Below are positions 11,174 to 26,100 of a DNA stretch of 64,000 nucleotides, piece after piece (the first letter of the stretch is position 1; every line of letters starts with the position of its first letter). The notes under the pieces are model-generated. The model made no database searches. It saw only the letters and a list, made by a program, of their open reading frames with translations, and was not told where the DNA came from. The stretch covers positions 82,396,237-82,460,236 of the forward strand of contig JACSVZ010000001.1 in the NCBI GenBank assembly GCA_014706295.1. The letters are read 5' to 3'. The translations under genes and the position numbers were made by a program. The stretch comes from Lycocorax pyrrhopterus obiensis (taxonomy: Eukaryota; Chordata; Aves; Passeriformes; Paradisaeidae).

Positions 11174-14100
11174 CTGTGGGGAAAGAAGGAAGATGCAATT
11201 ACACTAAACAAAAGAAACTATTACTGGGGTGTGTGTTCATTGTATGTGTGCTATATATTCGCAGCTGTGAATCCCAGGAAGATCAGAACTTACTAAATAC
11301 ACAGGAAACTGGAATTTAAAAGGACAGGATCAGTCCCAAGAGCAAAACCTATTGGAAAGCGCACAGATTTAGGTCAGGTGGCCTTCTCCTTGGGAAGAAA
11401 TGACGCATTTGTCTAATTAGGAACAAAACCATGTTACATTTTTTGAAAATGGGAGGTCAACAAACTTGTCAAAGTAATTTGGCAATCTGGAACAGGGAAT
11501 AAAACTAGTTATAGGTGTGTTGTGAGAAATGGAACAGAAACCTCAAAAACAACTAAGTAGCTGCATGATGGTCAGCAGATTACTTACCTGGGAAAGGAAT
11601 TGAAAAAGAGAGGAAAAAATCTATGGGTGAATTCTTGATAAAGCATAAATTCTTTAGAAAAGAAGTGATCATATTGGATCAGAAAGGCACAAGTATCAAT
11701 CTCATTTTTTGGAGTGGGTTTTTTTCCTGAATAAGGAATAGCTGCAGATCTGCTCTTAAACTGATTTTAACTATGAAGTATCAAAGCACATTTACAGCAT
11801 GTGAAAGAGTCCTCCCAAGTTAAAAGAAACATTAAAATTACATTAATAAATGCAAGCAAGTAAGAAATAATAATAAAAAATCCAGACAGCTCTAAATGAT
11901 ACCTAACACCCAACAAGAACTCCTCCAGACAGAAATTATTTCATTCTTCCCAAAGTGTGAATGACAGTTTATCCTAGGAGGATGGAAGTGTGATTCTCAG
12001 TTCTACCTGTGTGAAGGACTTCTGCCATTGTGTGAAAGCCATCCATCAGTGAGTCAGATATGTCCAGTCATTAGGAAAAGGGGGATACTGAGAGCAAAGT
12101 GAGGTGGTCACAAGCCTGACACTGAAAGCTGGGTTCTTGTCAGGTATTCCTAATAAAAGCACTGGGTTTCTAGAAAGGATATAGTAGGTAGTGGTTTAAG
12201 CTTTTTGGAGCACCTATAGAAGCAGCCAAAGCTGGGACAGATGGGGCTCTGCAGCACAGCTCACGGGCCTTTATCCTGTGTCAAAAGGTCTCTCCCTCTC
12301 CAAACGCTCCCCAAGCTCTCCCTTCTCGGCTTCTCTCTTTGACTGACCCTCACTACACATCTGTTCTCATTGTTGTCTCCCTTTTACTCTACTCTCTTTT
12401 CACCTTTCTTTTCAATACAGTTCACTTTCCACTCAGTCCTCACTTTGAAGGTGTTCACAAGAGCAAGTTGTAACAGCAGTAGCACTGAACACGATCAAGT
12501 AAAAGGCAGAGTATGGTGGTGTTGTGCTTGTAAAGAGAGCCAAAAGAGAGGAATTTGGCTCCACGAGACAGATGTAGCCCAGGAGTTCTCCTTAAGGTTT
12601 ATAAATAAAGTCCACTACTCACTGGATTGCACCTAAAGCAATGTGTTGAACTGTATTTCCTGTGAGACCTATACAGCAATTCAGCTGACCAGTCAGCTGC
12701 AAAAATACTGTGCCTTAGACAGCAGGTCAAGAAACTTTTAGCCTCACCTGTAAAACTTCCTTCCTGGCAAGCCCAGAGGATCAGTGAAAGCTCTTTCTAT
12801 CAACATCAGCTGATCATTCATGATGCGCACTGCAAGTGAACTGCAGGAGAGGGAGAAGGAGAAATGTCACACAGTGGGGAAACATGACTTCCCAGTTTCA
12901 TTTAAAACACTTTTCTTCTCTTTTTTTTTTTGGCAGAAAAAGAAAAAAAAACACAAGTGTGGTCTACAGGTCTCAAAAAAAGATGAGGTTTTGTAAATGG
13001 AGATACTGAATCCATGTTATATTAATGCATTCATATTTCTGTGTTCAACAAGATTTCACACTATGCAAATAAAATGGGAAATTTTCTGAGAATGTCAGAT
13101 ACCTGCTTAGTATTAAATGGCACTGGAAAGATGCCACTTAAGAGAGGGGAGAAGAAGGCTGAAATTTACATCAAGATGAAGATAGCTAAATTTTGGTGTC
13201 CACCCATAAGCCAAATGTCCATAGTCCTGTTCTAATCTATACAGTAACATAGTAAGGATGGGATTCAGCTGCCTAAACACAACTGGTACCATATGTGGCC
13301 TCCAGTCACCGCACTCAGAGGGCACAGGAGTCCTGCAGGGCCCTTAGGCTTGAAAGCATCATGTAGATATCTCAGATACTCTGAAGCATCATCCTCTCTC
13401 CTTGAATTGTGCTGAAAGTACAAATTCTGGCATCACCTACAACACTCAAACGTAGGTGTCTAAACAGAGATCTCAGTCCAACTCTAACTTTCATTGCTAC
13501 CTGCCTTTCCATGTATTACAGTAATTTTAATGACAACTTGATACTAGTAATAAGCTCTACATATTTACATATATACATACATCTACATACATCTTATACA
13601 TACATACTATCAATCACAGGAAACATTCTTATATCTGCTAATTCATCTTAGCAGACACTGCCTGTCTCAGAGTTCAAGGGCTCTGTTCTACACTAATCAG
13701 AGAGAATCCTTGTGTAATAGAAGAAATAAAGAACTACCACTCTGGGTACCTAAGGCAGATGATGTAAATATATACATTATACATATATAACTATTTTTCA
13801 GACTTACTCTTTCTTGTCAACTTGTTCAAGTCTCCTGTGAAATTCAGCAGCAGCCTTTGAGAAGTTCACCACAGCAGAAAAAAGAGGATCTAGGAATGGA
13901 AGGACTACATGAACAACTTCATAGTATTTACTAAGCCAAATATACCTTTCAGTTGCCCAGTGGGAGAAGAACTACATTTGTTTTGCTGATACAATAGCAT
14001 TAATTTTGTTGTCTTTATATAATTGATTGGTTTCCCTACTGCAGACTTTAAAGAGCTGCACTACTAGCAAATACCTTTTGCAATGAGACCAACAGTAAAG

Positions 14101-17100
14101 CAGAGTGCTTGGTAAAGCTTTCACAACCATACATATTCCCTCTGCCTTGCAAGGAAAAATTGGCTGTCACTGCAAACCGAGAGCTCTGCAGTTTCCTGTT
14201 TAACAAATGCCCTGCAGCGTTCAGGTATAAAAAGCCTGACTTCCATCAAAAATACCAGCTGTTCCAGAGAGCTGTGGAAGAACTGTGGAAGAACTTTCTC
14301 TCTAGGAGAAAGATGTCCTACTCACAGCACAACAGGAGAGTGTGACACGTGCATTGCACAGCGTTAGGTGAGGCACAAAAGGCACAGCTGTCGTGGCACA
14401 CAGTGACAGACACGGTGGATGCAAGCAGCCAGCTCCTGAGCTTGCTGCACGCTGGAGTTGCAGCACAGGAGGTGTCGGTGCCACAGCCCCAGTGCTGCCC
14501 CGCCGCGCTGCCACTCAGACCCCAGGGGTTTCCCTGGCTGTGTGCAGGCAGGCTGGCAGGAAGGGCTGCTGCTCTTTCCTGCCCTGCCCCTGCCTGTACG
14601 TCTGAGACGTGGAATAACTTAGTTAGAGAAGTAGCAGGCCTTCCTTTTAAAGGCAGTAGCAGCTGGGATGATTTTCTTGCAGAAAGCTCTGTTTAATACA
14701 GACCTGGGAAAAGTATCGATTTATGCAAGTAATTTTTGTAGAATAAATAACAGGTGGATGTTCCGAGGCTAACTTCTGGCCCCACCAAAACTCAACTCAA
14801 TTAGAAAGAAGGAAAGTTTAAGACTTGAAAATTTTGCCCACGAGTTTCAGAAAACTTCAGCTAAACCAGAGTATCCTCTCTTCCATTGTACAGGAAGATG
14901 GGACATACGATTAGATCATCTCCTAAATCCAGTCCTCTGCTGGCAACTGTTATCCCTTCACTGTTTTTACATTATCACCCAATTTCACATGACAAGCTTT
15001 CTGTTCCCAGGACTCCTATTGAAAGCTGTTCCTCAGTCTTATTTGCTGCTCTTCTATTTCTAGCAAACTTATTTATTCATCACGAGCCTACACTTGCTTC
15101 TTCTTGTCTTAATACTGTTGTTTAGTTGATGCAATTGGAGGCACAGATTTTGTGTATCCAAGTTGTTTACGGACTGCAGCACAGAGGGACACGTCACCTT
15201 GTGAGGGTGAGAATTCACACTTGTCCACAGCCCTGTGGCAAGAGCTTTAAGTTTGCCAGGGGGCAGAGTTCTTCCCTGCCGACACCATGGCTATATCAGA
15301 GCAACAGATTATATTTCAGAAGCAGTAGGAGGGGATTTAAGAGTGAAAAAAGAAAAAAAAAAAGAGAAAGATCATCTGAAAATATGTAAGAAACTTTGTT
15401 CGTATTCACTAGCTGTTCAGTGTTGTCAATGTTGGCTATTTTAGAAAACATCACACTTTTTTTTCCCCAATTGAAAACGTTATTTCCTGATAGCATATGA
15501 CTACAAGAACATATTTTATGAAAAAAAAAGGTTTCCAGCCTTCATTGTTGCAGAGGAACAGCTAAAATATTAATCCAAATGCAAATAAGAACCTTAATCT
15601 ATTATTTTAAAGGACAATTATATGATTTATTCAGGCTTAATTAACAATTTTCTGACATTCAGTGTTGTCAATAAGCAATTCTATGAAAATGCTGAGTGAA
15701 ATAAACTTTAATTTTCACAGTATTGTAAAAACCACCTATGTTATTTAATGTACTCTGGTGCAATAGAATAAATAAATTAGATATTATAGGTTCATTCAAG
15801 AAATAATTTAAAATTCATCAGGCATCAGAGAAGAGCCATGAAAATAATGAAAAGACTGAAAAACATGGGTTGTAAAAAAATGGTCAGAGTGACACATTCA
15901 TAAAGTTATTAAGGAGAGGTTTCAGCGTTATTTGGGTGAAAAGAAAAGCTAAAAAAAAAGATTGCTTCTAGATTCTAGGAACAAGAATAGATGCATTGGT
16001 CTGGAGGTAGTTTGTGCAACTTCTAATCTGAAAAAAGAAACTCAAACCATGAAAATAAATTATTTCTCAGAAATTCTGATAGATATTCTACTACTGCAAA
16101 AAAATTAGATTTGATCTTACAAGACATGCTGCAGTAAACACTAGAACATATTGAAATAATTCCTTATGTTTTGCAGAATCTCAAACCAGATGATCCATCG
16201 CACAGGGCTTCTTCTGTCTCAAGTGGCCTTTTTACAAAAAAGGGTGTCTTTTCAAAATAGTCAAGAATTTTTCACCTAAACCATTACATGAAGTTTCAAA
16301 TGTAATTTTAATTTCCCCCGAATGTGGGTTCAATTTGAGTTACTTACAATGTTTCATAAACCCCAAACGAGGACTGCATCTCCAAAAGGTAGTTTATGTC
16401 TCTAAATCCTGGGTTTGTCAGATGGCAAGTGAATTAGGACTGACTGAAAAATCTCCTTGGTGCAGAAACACAAGGAGTGATAGAAGCAAGAAGGAAAAAA
16501 GAAGAAAAAAGGTGGAGACAGTAAATGGCTATGGAAGCTATCCCAGCCTGGATACAGTCTGCTGCTTTAGACTGCTGTTTTATGTGCTCCAGAGCAATGT
16601 GCTCAAGTGCTCAGCAAATGTATGAATGGATGTATTAATGCAGGAGAGCTGGAGAAGCGCTCCTGTGGCCTAAAAATGGCAACCAGGCACTGAGGGGGAT
16701 GGTGAAGCTCCCCGGGGTCAGATGAAGTCTTTGGCTGAAGAGGAATGGACACCCGTGTCCCTCAAGTTCCAAGCAGTTGCCGTAAGCACTTGACTTGTAT
16801 TTTTTAAGCAAGGAAGTGAGAAACAGGCTGAGATACCTCTTTGTCCTGCATTTGAGGTCCTTGACTGCCCATGAGCACTGTAATAATGCCTGTCATTAAT
16901 AATATGCATGAAAGTTGTTATAACCCTTTCATCAAGACAATGTGTTAAACCTGTGTTGTGTTTAGGAAAAAAATTAGAGGCACTTTACAGTGATGGCAAA
17001 ATTCAAACAGGAAAGAAAGGAATTAATTTGCAGAGCTCTGACAGATGTAATATGTCCCTGCATGAGTCTAATTAATGCACCTAAGAAATAATCTTGTGGC

Positions 17101-20100
17101 TGTAACTCACCAAATGATACTTTGTAAAGTTTCAGCTGTTCTTCATGCTTCTTGGCCAATTTATAAATTCTGTTGCTATATCCTTTTAAGGCTTCTCCAT
17201 AGTCTCTGCAGTCAAATGGAATGACCTGGGAATCTGCCAGTTCATAAACCAGTTTGCCTCGTAACTGGGCAGTTGTTAGCTGTTTCTTGAAGGTGGGGTC
17301 GTAAAATTTTTCCACTAGCTCAAATGTCTCATACACAGTGTGATAAACAGGATAATTGCTGAATTTGTCTGCTTTCTGGAAAAGAGCAAGAAAATTTGTC
17401 AATGCCCTGTATTCTGACTGCAGTTAAGAGATGTATTGATCACTTTACAACTCTGATGTTTTGTATGGTTTCCAAATCAAAAAAGCTATTTGCTACGAAA
17501 CACTATTTACTATCCTTCATTTTTGTGTGTTCCTATTAAAAAATTGAACCAACCTGAATCCGTGGACCGTTGCACAGGATTAAGTGAGCAGGCTTCCTTC
17601 TCTCTGCCTGCACACACCTGCCTTCAGTTCCACTGCACAGAGATTGCCTTCTCCAAGAGAGAAAACAGTCTGGAGTTTGGATAGCAAAAGTCCTCAATTA
17701 TAGCCTCTTTTTACCTTGTGTAGCTCTTTCTGAACACAACTATGGAAGATTTGTATATTAAGAGGACTATTAATAGCATGGTGGAACAAACTATCCACCT
17801 TCAATCAGACTCCATAAATACCTTTCCGTGAACTTGACATCCTATAGGATATACACATCACTGTAACATGTTTTATTATCCAAACATTTAGGTTTCTTGC
17901 TAAATTAAGAAATGCCACTGATATACAAACCAGTCAAAGATGCTTTGAAGCTTTTTTATTAATTATGAATAAATGCTTTTAACAGGATGACTGCTCAGCA
18001 CTATCAAACTTCTTCAAGCAATCTGTCAGACTTACCCTGTTCTTGGTGTAACGAGCTCTGCCTGATGCAATTCCCAGTCGCTGGAAGTAAGCTTCAAAAT
18101 CACTGCCTGACCCCAGTTTATTTATTCTGCATGTAGAAAAGAAAACATCTTAGTGAGAGCACTTACTGAACAGTACAGTGGTAATTTATGCAAAATGCAG
18201 ATTTTTTTCAGAGAAATTGAGGTCAGTTCTTCTGAAGGGCACATCAGGGACACTAGTAAGATCAAAGGCTAGATGAGTGGCAAGCTTAATTACTTAACTG
18301 ATTTTATTCCAACACTCTGATTCAGTATCCAATACTGCTAGGAAGATCTTTTAATTGTAGCAATCCTAATTACGGCAGAGATGACATTAAAAATACAAAC
18401 ACTTTATGCACAGGAGCCATACACGTCTCTGCCCTCTTAAAACGTCAATCGTCTATTTCCAAACTAATACGAGTTGGGCAGCAGTGTGTGCAAAGACAGA
18501 TGTGTCTGTGTACTTGGCACATTCCACCGCGGAATCCACGGCCGATGAACGATTCCCGCTGCGGAAGGCACGGCCGGCACCCGGCACCTGCGGGCCACTG
18601 CTGCCATCTAGTGGGGACGTGCGGCGTGGCAGGGGAGGAACATGGCCGCAGACAGGCGTCATATTCTAAGTGTTTTCAAACATTTACGTTTGATGTTGAA
18701 TCTTGGGTGTACATGTCTGGCCTGGTGAATAATAAGTGTTTCTCAGCTGGAAAAAAAAAGTTTCTCCTGTTCCAGCTGTAGTTATACGTAGTTAGTATAC
18801 ACTTCTGCAAGGAACTACTTGCATCAACTAAGAAAGGTCAGATCTGGCAGCTTTCTCAAAAGGAAGAAATCTCGGTGAGTCTAATGAATCCAGAAACTCA
18901 TCTTAGCAGGGCCAGAAACCTGCAGAACATTTTGGTCAGATCACAGAAAGGAGTGGTTCTGTTTACCTTACATCAGTAATGCCACACTGTGAATAAGATT
19001 TAGCCTTTCTGAGTCATCAGCTGAAAGAGTGTTTTGGAGTTGTAATACCTTCAAATATGAAGTTTTAATACACTCATATATAGATTTGTAATGTAATACA
19101 TTTACACCCATTGTATAAACAAGGAATAATTATCACAAGTTTTTTTAATTAGTGCTTTTTAATTACCGCTCTAGGCAGCTTTTTTCAACTGAGCATTTGC
19201 TTATCCTAACGATTTTGATTTTATCTCATCTAGTAGGTGACTAAACTATGTTTTGAACTCTTTCCCCAACCTGCTTTTTTTTGATTGCTTTCCACATGGC
19301 ATTTCTACTAATAAAAAGGCCTTTTAAAAGTGTGAGGTTTCATTTCACCGCAGGAATAATGTCACCATCATTAAATAAAAATAATAAAATTTTATTTTAT
19401 TTTACTATAAAAGATATTGCTAGAGAGTCACCTTGTGCTAAAAGGTTTTGTATTGCTGCCATAAATAGCACACCTCGAAAAATTCTGGTGAGTAGCCATG
19501 CCATGATATGATTAAAATACTGGGGGAAAAAACCCAAACACATTAACAACTTACCTGGGATAGGTATTATTTTCAGTCGCGGGATCTTTCTCAAGCCAGC
19601 TCTCATAGAGAGACTTATTTTCATAACCCTCATCAGGGCTTAAAATCTGGAGAGGGAAATATTAGATCTCATTGGAAGCACCTCTAACTCGATTCATTAT
19701 TGAAGGAGATCTTTGCAGCTCCCTGCATCGTTCTTAACCAGCAGTGTTGCTGCATGCAGGGAAGTGAATATTGGCATCTGTTTCACACATTTATGCATTC
19801 CCAAACAAGGAAAGCATCTCACAGGCACTTGGAGCTAACCACAGACAGTAGGAAAGAACAGGTTAAAAGCTTTAAGATGCTGCCTGGAGCTCTACTATAG
19901 GGGGAATGTGCATGTACACACACAACAGCATATAAAATACTATGGGACTTCTCCAGAAACTAGGATGACCCAGCTGCTTTCCTTTCAGCAGGCATGGAGA
20001 GATGACAACCACAAGCCTGTTTGCCCTGAGGTTTGCCCTGCACAGCAGCAATATTCTCTCAACACAGCTAAACCTAAAATTTGACTGCTTGTTCTGTAGG

Positions 20101-23100
20101 AAAGGTACAAAAGAACTGTGCTGTTAATCATGTTTCCAAGGAGAGTCAGTATTTGAGAACTGGAAGTTCAAGTCTCAAAAGTGCTCAAAACAATGACCTG
20201 TTTTGCTTCTTTTCATTGCCATAGGACAATAAACAAGGGTCCAAACCAGTCATATTACAGCAGTGCCAAGGGGACTCAACCGAGCCTGGAGAATCATTGT
20301 GCAAGACACTGTATGTACAAATGTAGGTGTCACCCTTACCTTAAAAAAACCCCCAAAATCTCTGTAACCAGGATGAAAAAGGTAAGGATTAGTGCTGTCA
20401 TCATGCTGCCAACAAAACTATGAAAGAGTATAAAATAAGTTGACCAAAGCTCTTAGGAAATCTGTGGCAGAGTAAAAATAAATCAAGACTCCAGCCCTGG
20501 TCTCCACCTACACTTAAACAACCTTTAATAGACACGGTCCTTTAAATTGATTTAAATTTAAATTTAAACCTATAAGATTAGTTATGATGTGCAGAGGACT
20601 GGATTTTTTTTTCCCGAAATACAAAGCATAAATGTTCACGGGTAGATACACGGTCCCACCACATTGTTGGGACTTAAATTCGACATTGAAAAACATACAA
20701 ACTCCAAATTGAAATTCCAAAGAGTTCTGACCTCTGAGACTCTGTCAGCAGCTAGCAGGAAAATAACAGCTTTGTGAAATAACTGCTTGGCTGCTGTCAT
20801 TTTCAGGGTACTTTGGTCAAGTCCTAGGGCTAAAGTGAAAACGGCAAATTAATAAGAGCAAGCTGAACTCTGACACATGGGAGCAAAAGCACTCTATGCT
20901 CTGGCAAAGATGTTATTCCGACAGCTCTGGTCATGTCAAAAGCATTGGTCAGCTTTTTCATACAACACTGAGAGCACGGTAAAATATAATATTTGCCCCG
21001 ACTTAGATCCCAATCCAGGTTCAGCATAAGCTTCCTGCTAACTCAAGGGAAGATGCAGAGTTCTTTAAGTATAAATGCAAAAGAAGCAGTGATAATCACA
21101 GGGGAATTGGAATTGAACTACTGCAGACACTGTCTGGTGGTGACCAAATGTCTAAACCCTGGCAGTAGAGCAGGGCCAAAAAGACAGCCGACAGCTGAAT
21201 GTCCCATCTGTTTGCTGGGGACCACCCTTAAAGGAAAACTCCCTGAAACAAGAAGAGCAAAGAGATCTTTGGATGTTGGATTACTGGATGTTGGACTCCT
21301 TAATAGGAACAGAAATAACTTTCCTTTGGACATGCATAATCAGGGGTCAGGCTGCCAGGTTTTCTATTGTTTACATCATGCTTCCACTGTTAGAAGCTAA
21401 AATAACAGTGAATATGGCATTCATTTTTTTAAAGTCAGTCTCAAGTACTTTGCATGGTACTTTAATGGAAGTTTTCTGCTCAAACCAGCAATAGTTGAAT
21501 AGTTGACTTAAGATCAAGAGCAAGTAACTATTTTTAGCCCAGAGCACTTTTTTTTAAACTTTGTTTATCTTTCACAGGAAAATGTCTTTCTGAGTTAGTG
21601 GCTTACTGCAGACAGAAAGTAAATTATTTTATCAAGGGCCCTGCAGCACTAAGGACATGAAAATTTTTATAGTCAAAAGAGAATGCTGTTCAGTGTGCCA
21701 AGTGTCAGAGCTAATATTTGAACAGCACAGCTTCTTCCCTCTGCAAGAATGAAAGATTAAGATAGAAAGAATTGATTGGAAAATAAAATGTAGAAAAGAA
21801 AAGAAAATCATGGGAATAGTATAGATAAACCTCCCCAGATCTAAACCATGGCATTTCAGCTGGTAAAAGCGTACTGTGTTTGAAAATAACTCAGGACAAA
21901 TGCACCTGGCAGGATGGGATATTGGTACCTGGAGTCATCCTACCAAGTGCTGTTACAGGGCTGATTTTTACACTGGACCAAGTGACCTGAGTTCCCTTAA
22001 GACCAGGGGAGAAAATAGTTTGAGTTCTGCACATACAGAGGTAGACAACAACATTTGGTCAAATTAATCTCATCCTTTAGGCACCTATTTCTACCCAATG
22101 CCTTTACAGGGAGCCCATGTTGCTCAAGTCAGACAGAGCTGTCTTCTGTTAATTGAGATGAATCCACATCTGAGGATGGTGGCAATGGCTCTTGAGAGGT
22201 ACCTAACCTGAGTAACTCCTCACATGGCCAATAAATGCTTTAATGGATCACAACCTTTCAGCCTTATGATAAAGTATCCTGAGAGGTGAAAGTAAAGGAG
22301 TCATGGTTAGACCACTTGTAATCATGCAAATCCATACATCAGACCTGTTACAAAACCTTCTCAATCCTTCAATATTTATCACATATTTCAGGGGCTCAGT
22401 GGGATATGGAGGAGATTCAGGGGAACAGACAGAAAGAAGATGGTAGCTAGCCAATGTGAAAATTTTTTCCTTCAATGCTTATCACTTTAGAGAATTGATC
22501 CTGCTCAAGCATTTTGCCATCTTGCTTTTATTACTATTATTTTTACTATATATTGCAAATAAGGTCCCACTTATGCCAGTGACACATTTCAATCCTTTTA
22601 AGAATACTGAGGAACTGTGAGCATGGACTGTGTACTGCTGATGGGACGTTTTGCTATTCATTTTGGTGAGATCAAGATTCTTCCAACACAGCAATAAAAT
22701 AAATCCAATATTATTCAATAATCCAATTTTATAAAATAAACTTGGAATCTTACTTATTCTTAGAAAGGCAGAAAAATTAGACCGATTCTGTACCTCTTTT
22801 GTCAGATTATACACCAGTTTGTTGAGAAGAGGGGTACAGTCAACTCTTAATGTGTAGTTACCTGAAAATAAAACAAAGAAATGGAAATTTTCCCTTCAGG
22901 TACCAGTGACATTATCTTCTTAATGGGTTAAACCCTGCAGTCCTTTCTTAGATAAACTTTTTGACTCTAAGGCAAGAATTCATATCCTGCCTCAGAATAT
23001 ATACAGAAATAGACTGCATGGTCTCACTGTGTGAGTTGCTGCCACTGCGTGACAATCATGTATTGGTTATAGTACATCCACAGTAATGTAATTAAGCCTT

Positions 23101-26100
23101 CCTATAGCTCTAAAGTATGCCTAATTATCCCTCATTAGCTACAAGCCCTTGTCACTCATACACTTCCCAAAGCTTTTGTTAAACAGAAGGCAAAAAGTAA
23201 GATGATGGAAAAAATACCAGGTAATGTTAATGATGTTTCCAAGGAGAGTCAGTATTTGAGAACTGGAAATTCAAGCCACAAAAGTGCTCAAAACAACGAC
23301 CTGCTTTGCTTCTTTTCATTGCCATAGGACAATAAATAGGAATAATTTGCTGCCCAAAAAGTGGTATAAGAAGAGTTGTGAAGAACATAAATAAAAAAAC
23401 AAAACCCCAAAAGAGTACATGGATGCTATGGGTCTACAGGGGATTTTACTGCTCAGTCAGGTGAGAGATGTCCAAGACACTTAAACCAGCGTGCTGAACA
23501 TGGTGTTCTTTTCCTTATTACGTACTTCTTTTCCAGTTGTTTTGCTTTCACATTTTCTTTAATGCATAAAGCAAGAGACATGTTTGAATAATCAAGATTT
23601 AGAAGAAAATTGTTAAGGCAGCAGCATGTTGGCTGCAAACCAACTAAAAAATATGCGTTACAATCCATGGTGAGAATATGAAGCAGTTGTAAAGCCATTA
23701 TTTCATTTGTGCGATTTTCTAGGTGTGAAATTCTGCTCTACTTTTTACACAGCATGTAGGCAGCATAAATGAAGGAACAGCTCTAACCTTCCTTATTCCC
23801 CAGCTCCAACTGAGCATTTAGAAACTGGGTTTGGCTTTTCTTTCTTTCCAATCCTTTTGTGACAGACAAAATTTTCAGCTGACAGGAATAAAAAGAGTTC
23901 CTAAATATGCCTGTTGATATCCATTTTATTCACACACAGGAACCCTAAATAAGTTGGGTTTGACATGGGAAGAGTAATGCCCTGAATAACTGAGGTTATG
24001 ATGCAGAGCAGCTTCACAGGACTCTTCTAACTATTATTTCAGCACAGACAACAGCAACAAAGGTCTTTCTGTAAAAAAGTGCAGGATATTTTCAGAAGGA
24101 TTTTGTGATACAGATCATAGTGTTGGGCCCCCTCAAAAAAAAAGCCAGTTTCTAAGCAGCATTCCTGAATGACATATTCTTCTCACAGTCTGAAGGACAT
24201 AGTAAATTGGATAATGGTGCATAAGGGTTTTTTGTGAAACACTCTTCAGTGCTTATTTTTCTAGAAAAGTCCTGCTGTAATAAATATATAACTCCCTGCT
24301 CCTGGCAATCAACAAAGGTGAGCACACTGTTTCAAAGCACCAAAGTATCTCCCACCCCCACAAAGTGCAAGGCTGAGGTCTTATAATCATAATAATTTAC
24401 TGTTTCAAAATATTATAATGCCACAGGGAAAGGAGCTGGAGCTGTGATCAGGACAAGGAGCAGACTGTCATATATTAAAGCTAGAATTGTAAATTAAAGC
24501 TAATGCTGTTAAGAGACAGTTTAACATACAGAATGCTCAGTTCCTTAGCACAGAATAATAAACTCCTCCAGAGGAGACATTCTGTACTCAGACATGTGGA
24601 TTGCAGCTCGTGGATGGCACTATTGGCAGAAGAGAGGAGCATGAAAATTTAAATTGTTCTCTCTCCCCACTTACTTCTGTATTTACAACACTTATTCTGT
24701 ACACCACAATACCTATCTCAAGCAATAAATAATTCACAGAGAACTCTTAAACATTACATCTGTGAAGTAAGGTTAAAAATAAAAGGCCCACCTTCTATAG
24801 AAGAATCTGAGTTGATGTAAGCAACTGCTCGTTCCTGAAGGACTTTGGCATTTTCCTAGGGTTGTAAATGTGTAATTGTTACTTTCAATTAGTGGCATTT
24901 AGTCAAGAGCATGTTAAGTGCACTGTTTTTTACAGCATTGCCTTTAAGATCTCAGTCAGAATAATTACTACTTTGTACCTTACTAATTATATTGTTTGAG
25001 GATGGGTAAATGACCTGGGCACATGAAATTCACAATTCCTTTCTGGGACTTAATTTGTTGTGGAAAACATCCACAAAATGTAGGTGCTGCCTGCTGCATC
25101 ACACAGGAGGAAGATGGAACAGGAAAATTATTGAATAGAATTGTAACATGGTAAAATAGGGTTATTACATGCATTTTAGCTCTGCACTTCAGGACTTTCT
25201 GAACATGCAAGACGTGACTGTGAGGTCAGCCAGAATTCCTCCATGCTTTTAATCCCTAGTAATTCAGATGCGCTCCCAGCACTGAGCTCAATTTTAACAC
25301 TGACAAACCAAGCACTCCTGTCATTTCTACAGTCTTCCATTTTAAAAAGGGATAAGTCAAAGCCCTGAAATTCCCTACTAAAATGCAGTTGATTGACTAT
25401 TTTGAGTCCACTAAGCATTGCTTTCATGCTAAATGTATACACACATCTTGTTTATTTTTTTGCAAACATGTAATTATGTTTGAATTTGATATTCTAATCA
25501 GTAAGTGGTATTTCACGAGGTTTTGGCTTTGTGACAGATATTTTAATTAGGTTAGCAATTGTTACTCGATTCATTCAATTTATAACCCAACTAATAATTT
25601 GTAAGTCATGTGAACTAAAATTTTAATTGGTAATTGATAACTACACACTACATTAATGAAATTAATATCTTAAAAAAAACAGTAGAGGAGACCCTGCAAA
25701 AGAATATGACGGGCGGGAGCAAGCCTGTATATGCCTCCATGGGGCCTTGCATATATGCAAAATCATATTTGCATCAAAAGAAGTTCCTTTGTTTATGAGC
25801 AATGGAGATCGTCTGTGTAGCAAAAGATGCTGCCACAGCTGCAGTTCTTTCTGTTACACAGAAGATGTTGAATACCATGGGTTAATTTTCCTCGAGATTT
25901 AACACATGACAGGTCTGGCAGCTGCAGAGAAGAGGAATGTAAGCTGTGAGGAATGTCTCTAGAGAAACTGAATCTAATTTAGGTCTAAAAGGGTAGTAAT
26001 GCACACCACCAAGATGAAGCAAGGAAACAATAATATCAAAACACAGGTTCAAATATGAACTGTGCTTACAGTTTTCTAACCTTATACAGCTGCCATTTCA

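Larger units (their letters stand above)
11174..17110. other. NAALAD2 introns 16-18
   Basis: Apart from exons 17 and 18, AT-rich intron sequence with an old LINE-like fragment at 15815-15960 and one GC-rich island at about 14345-14620. Nothing else recognised. Confidence 0.6.
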
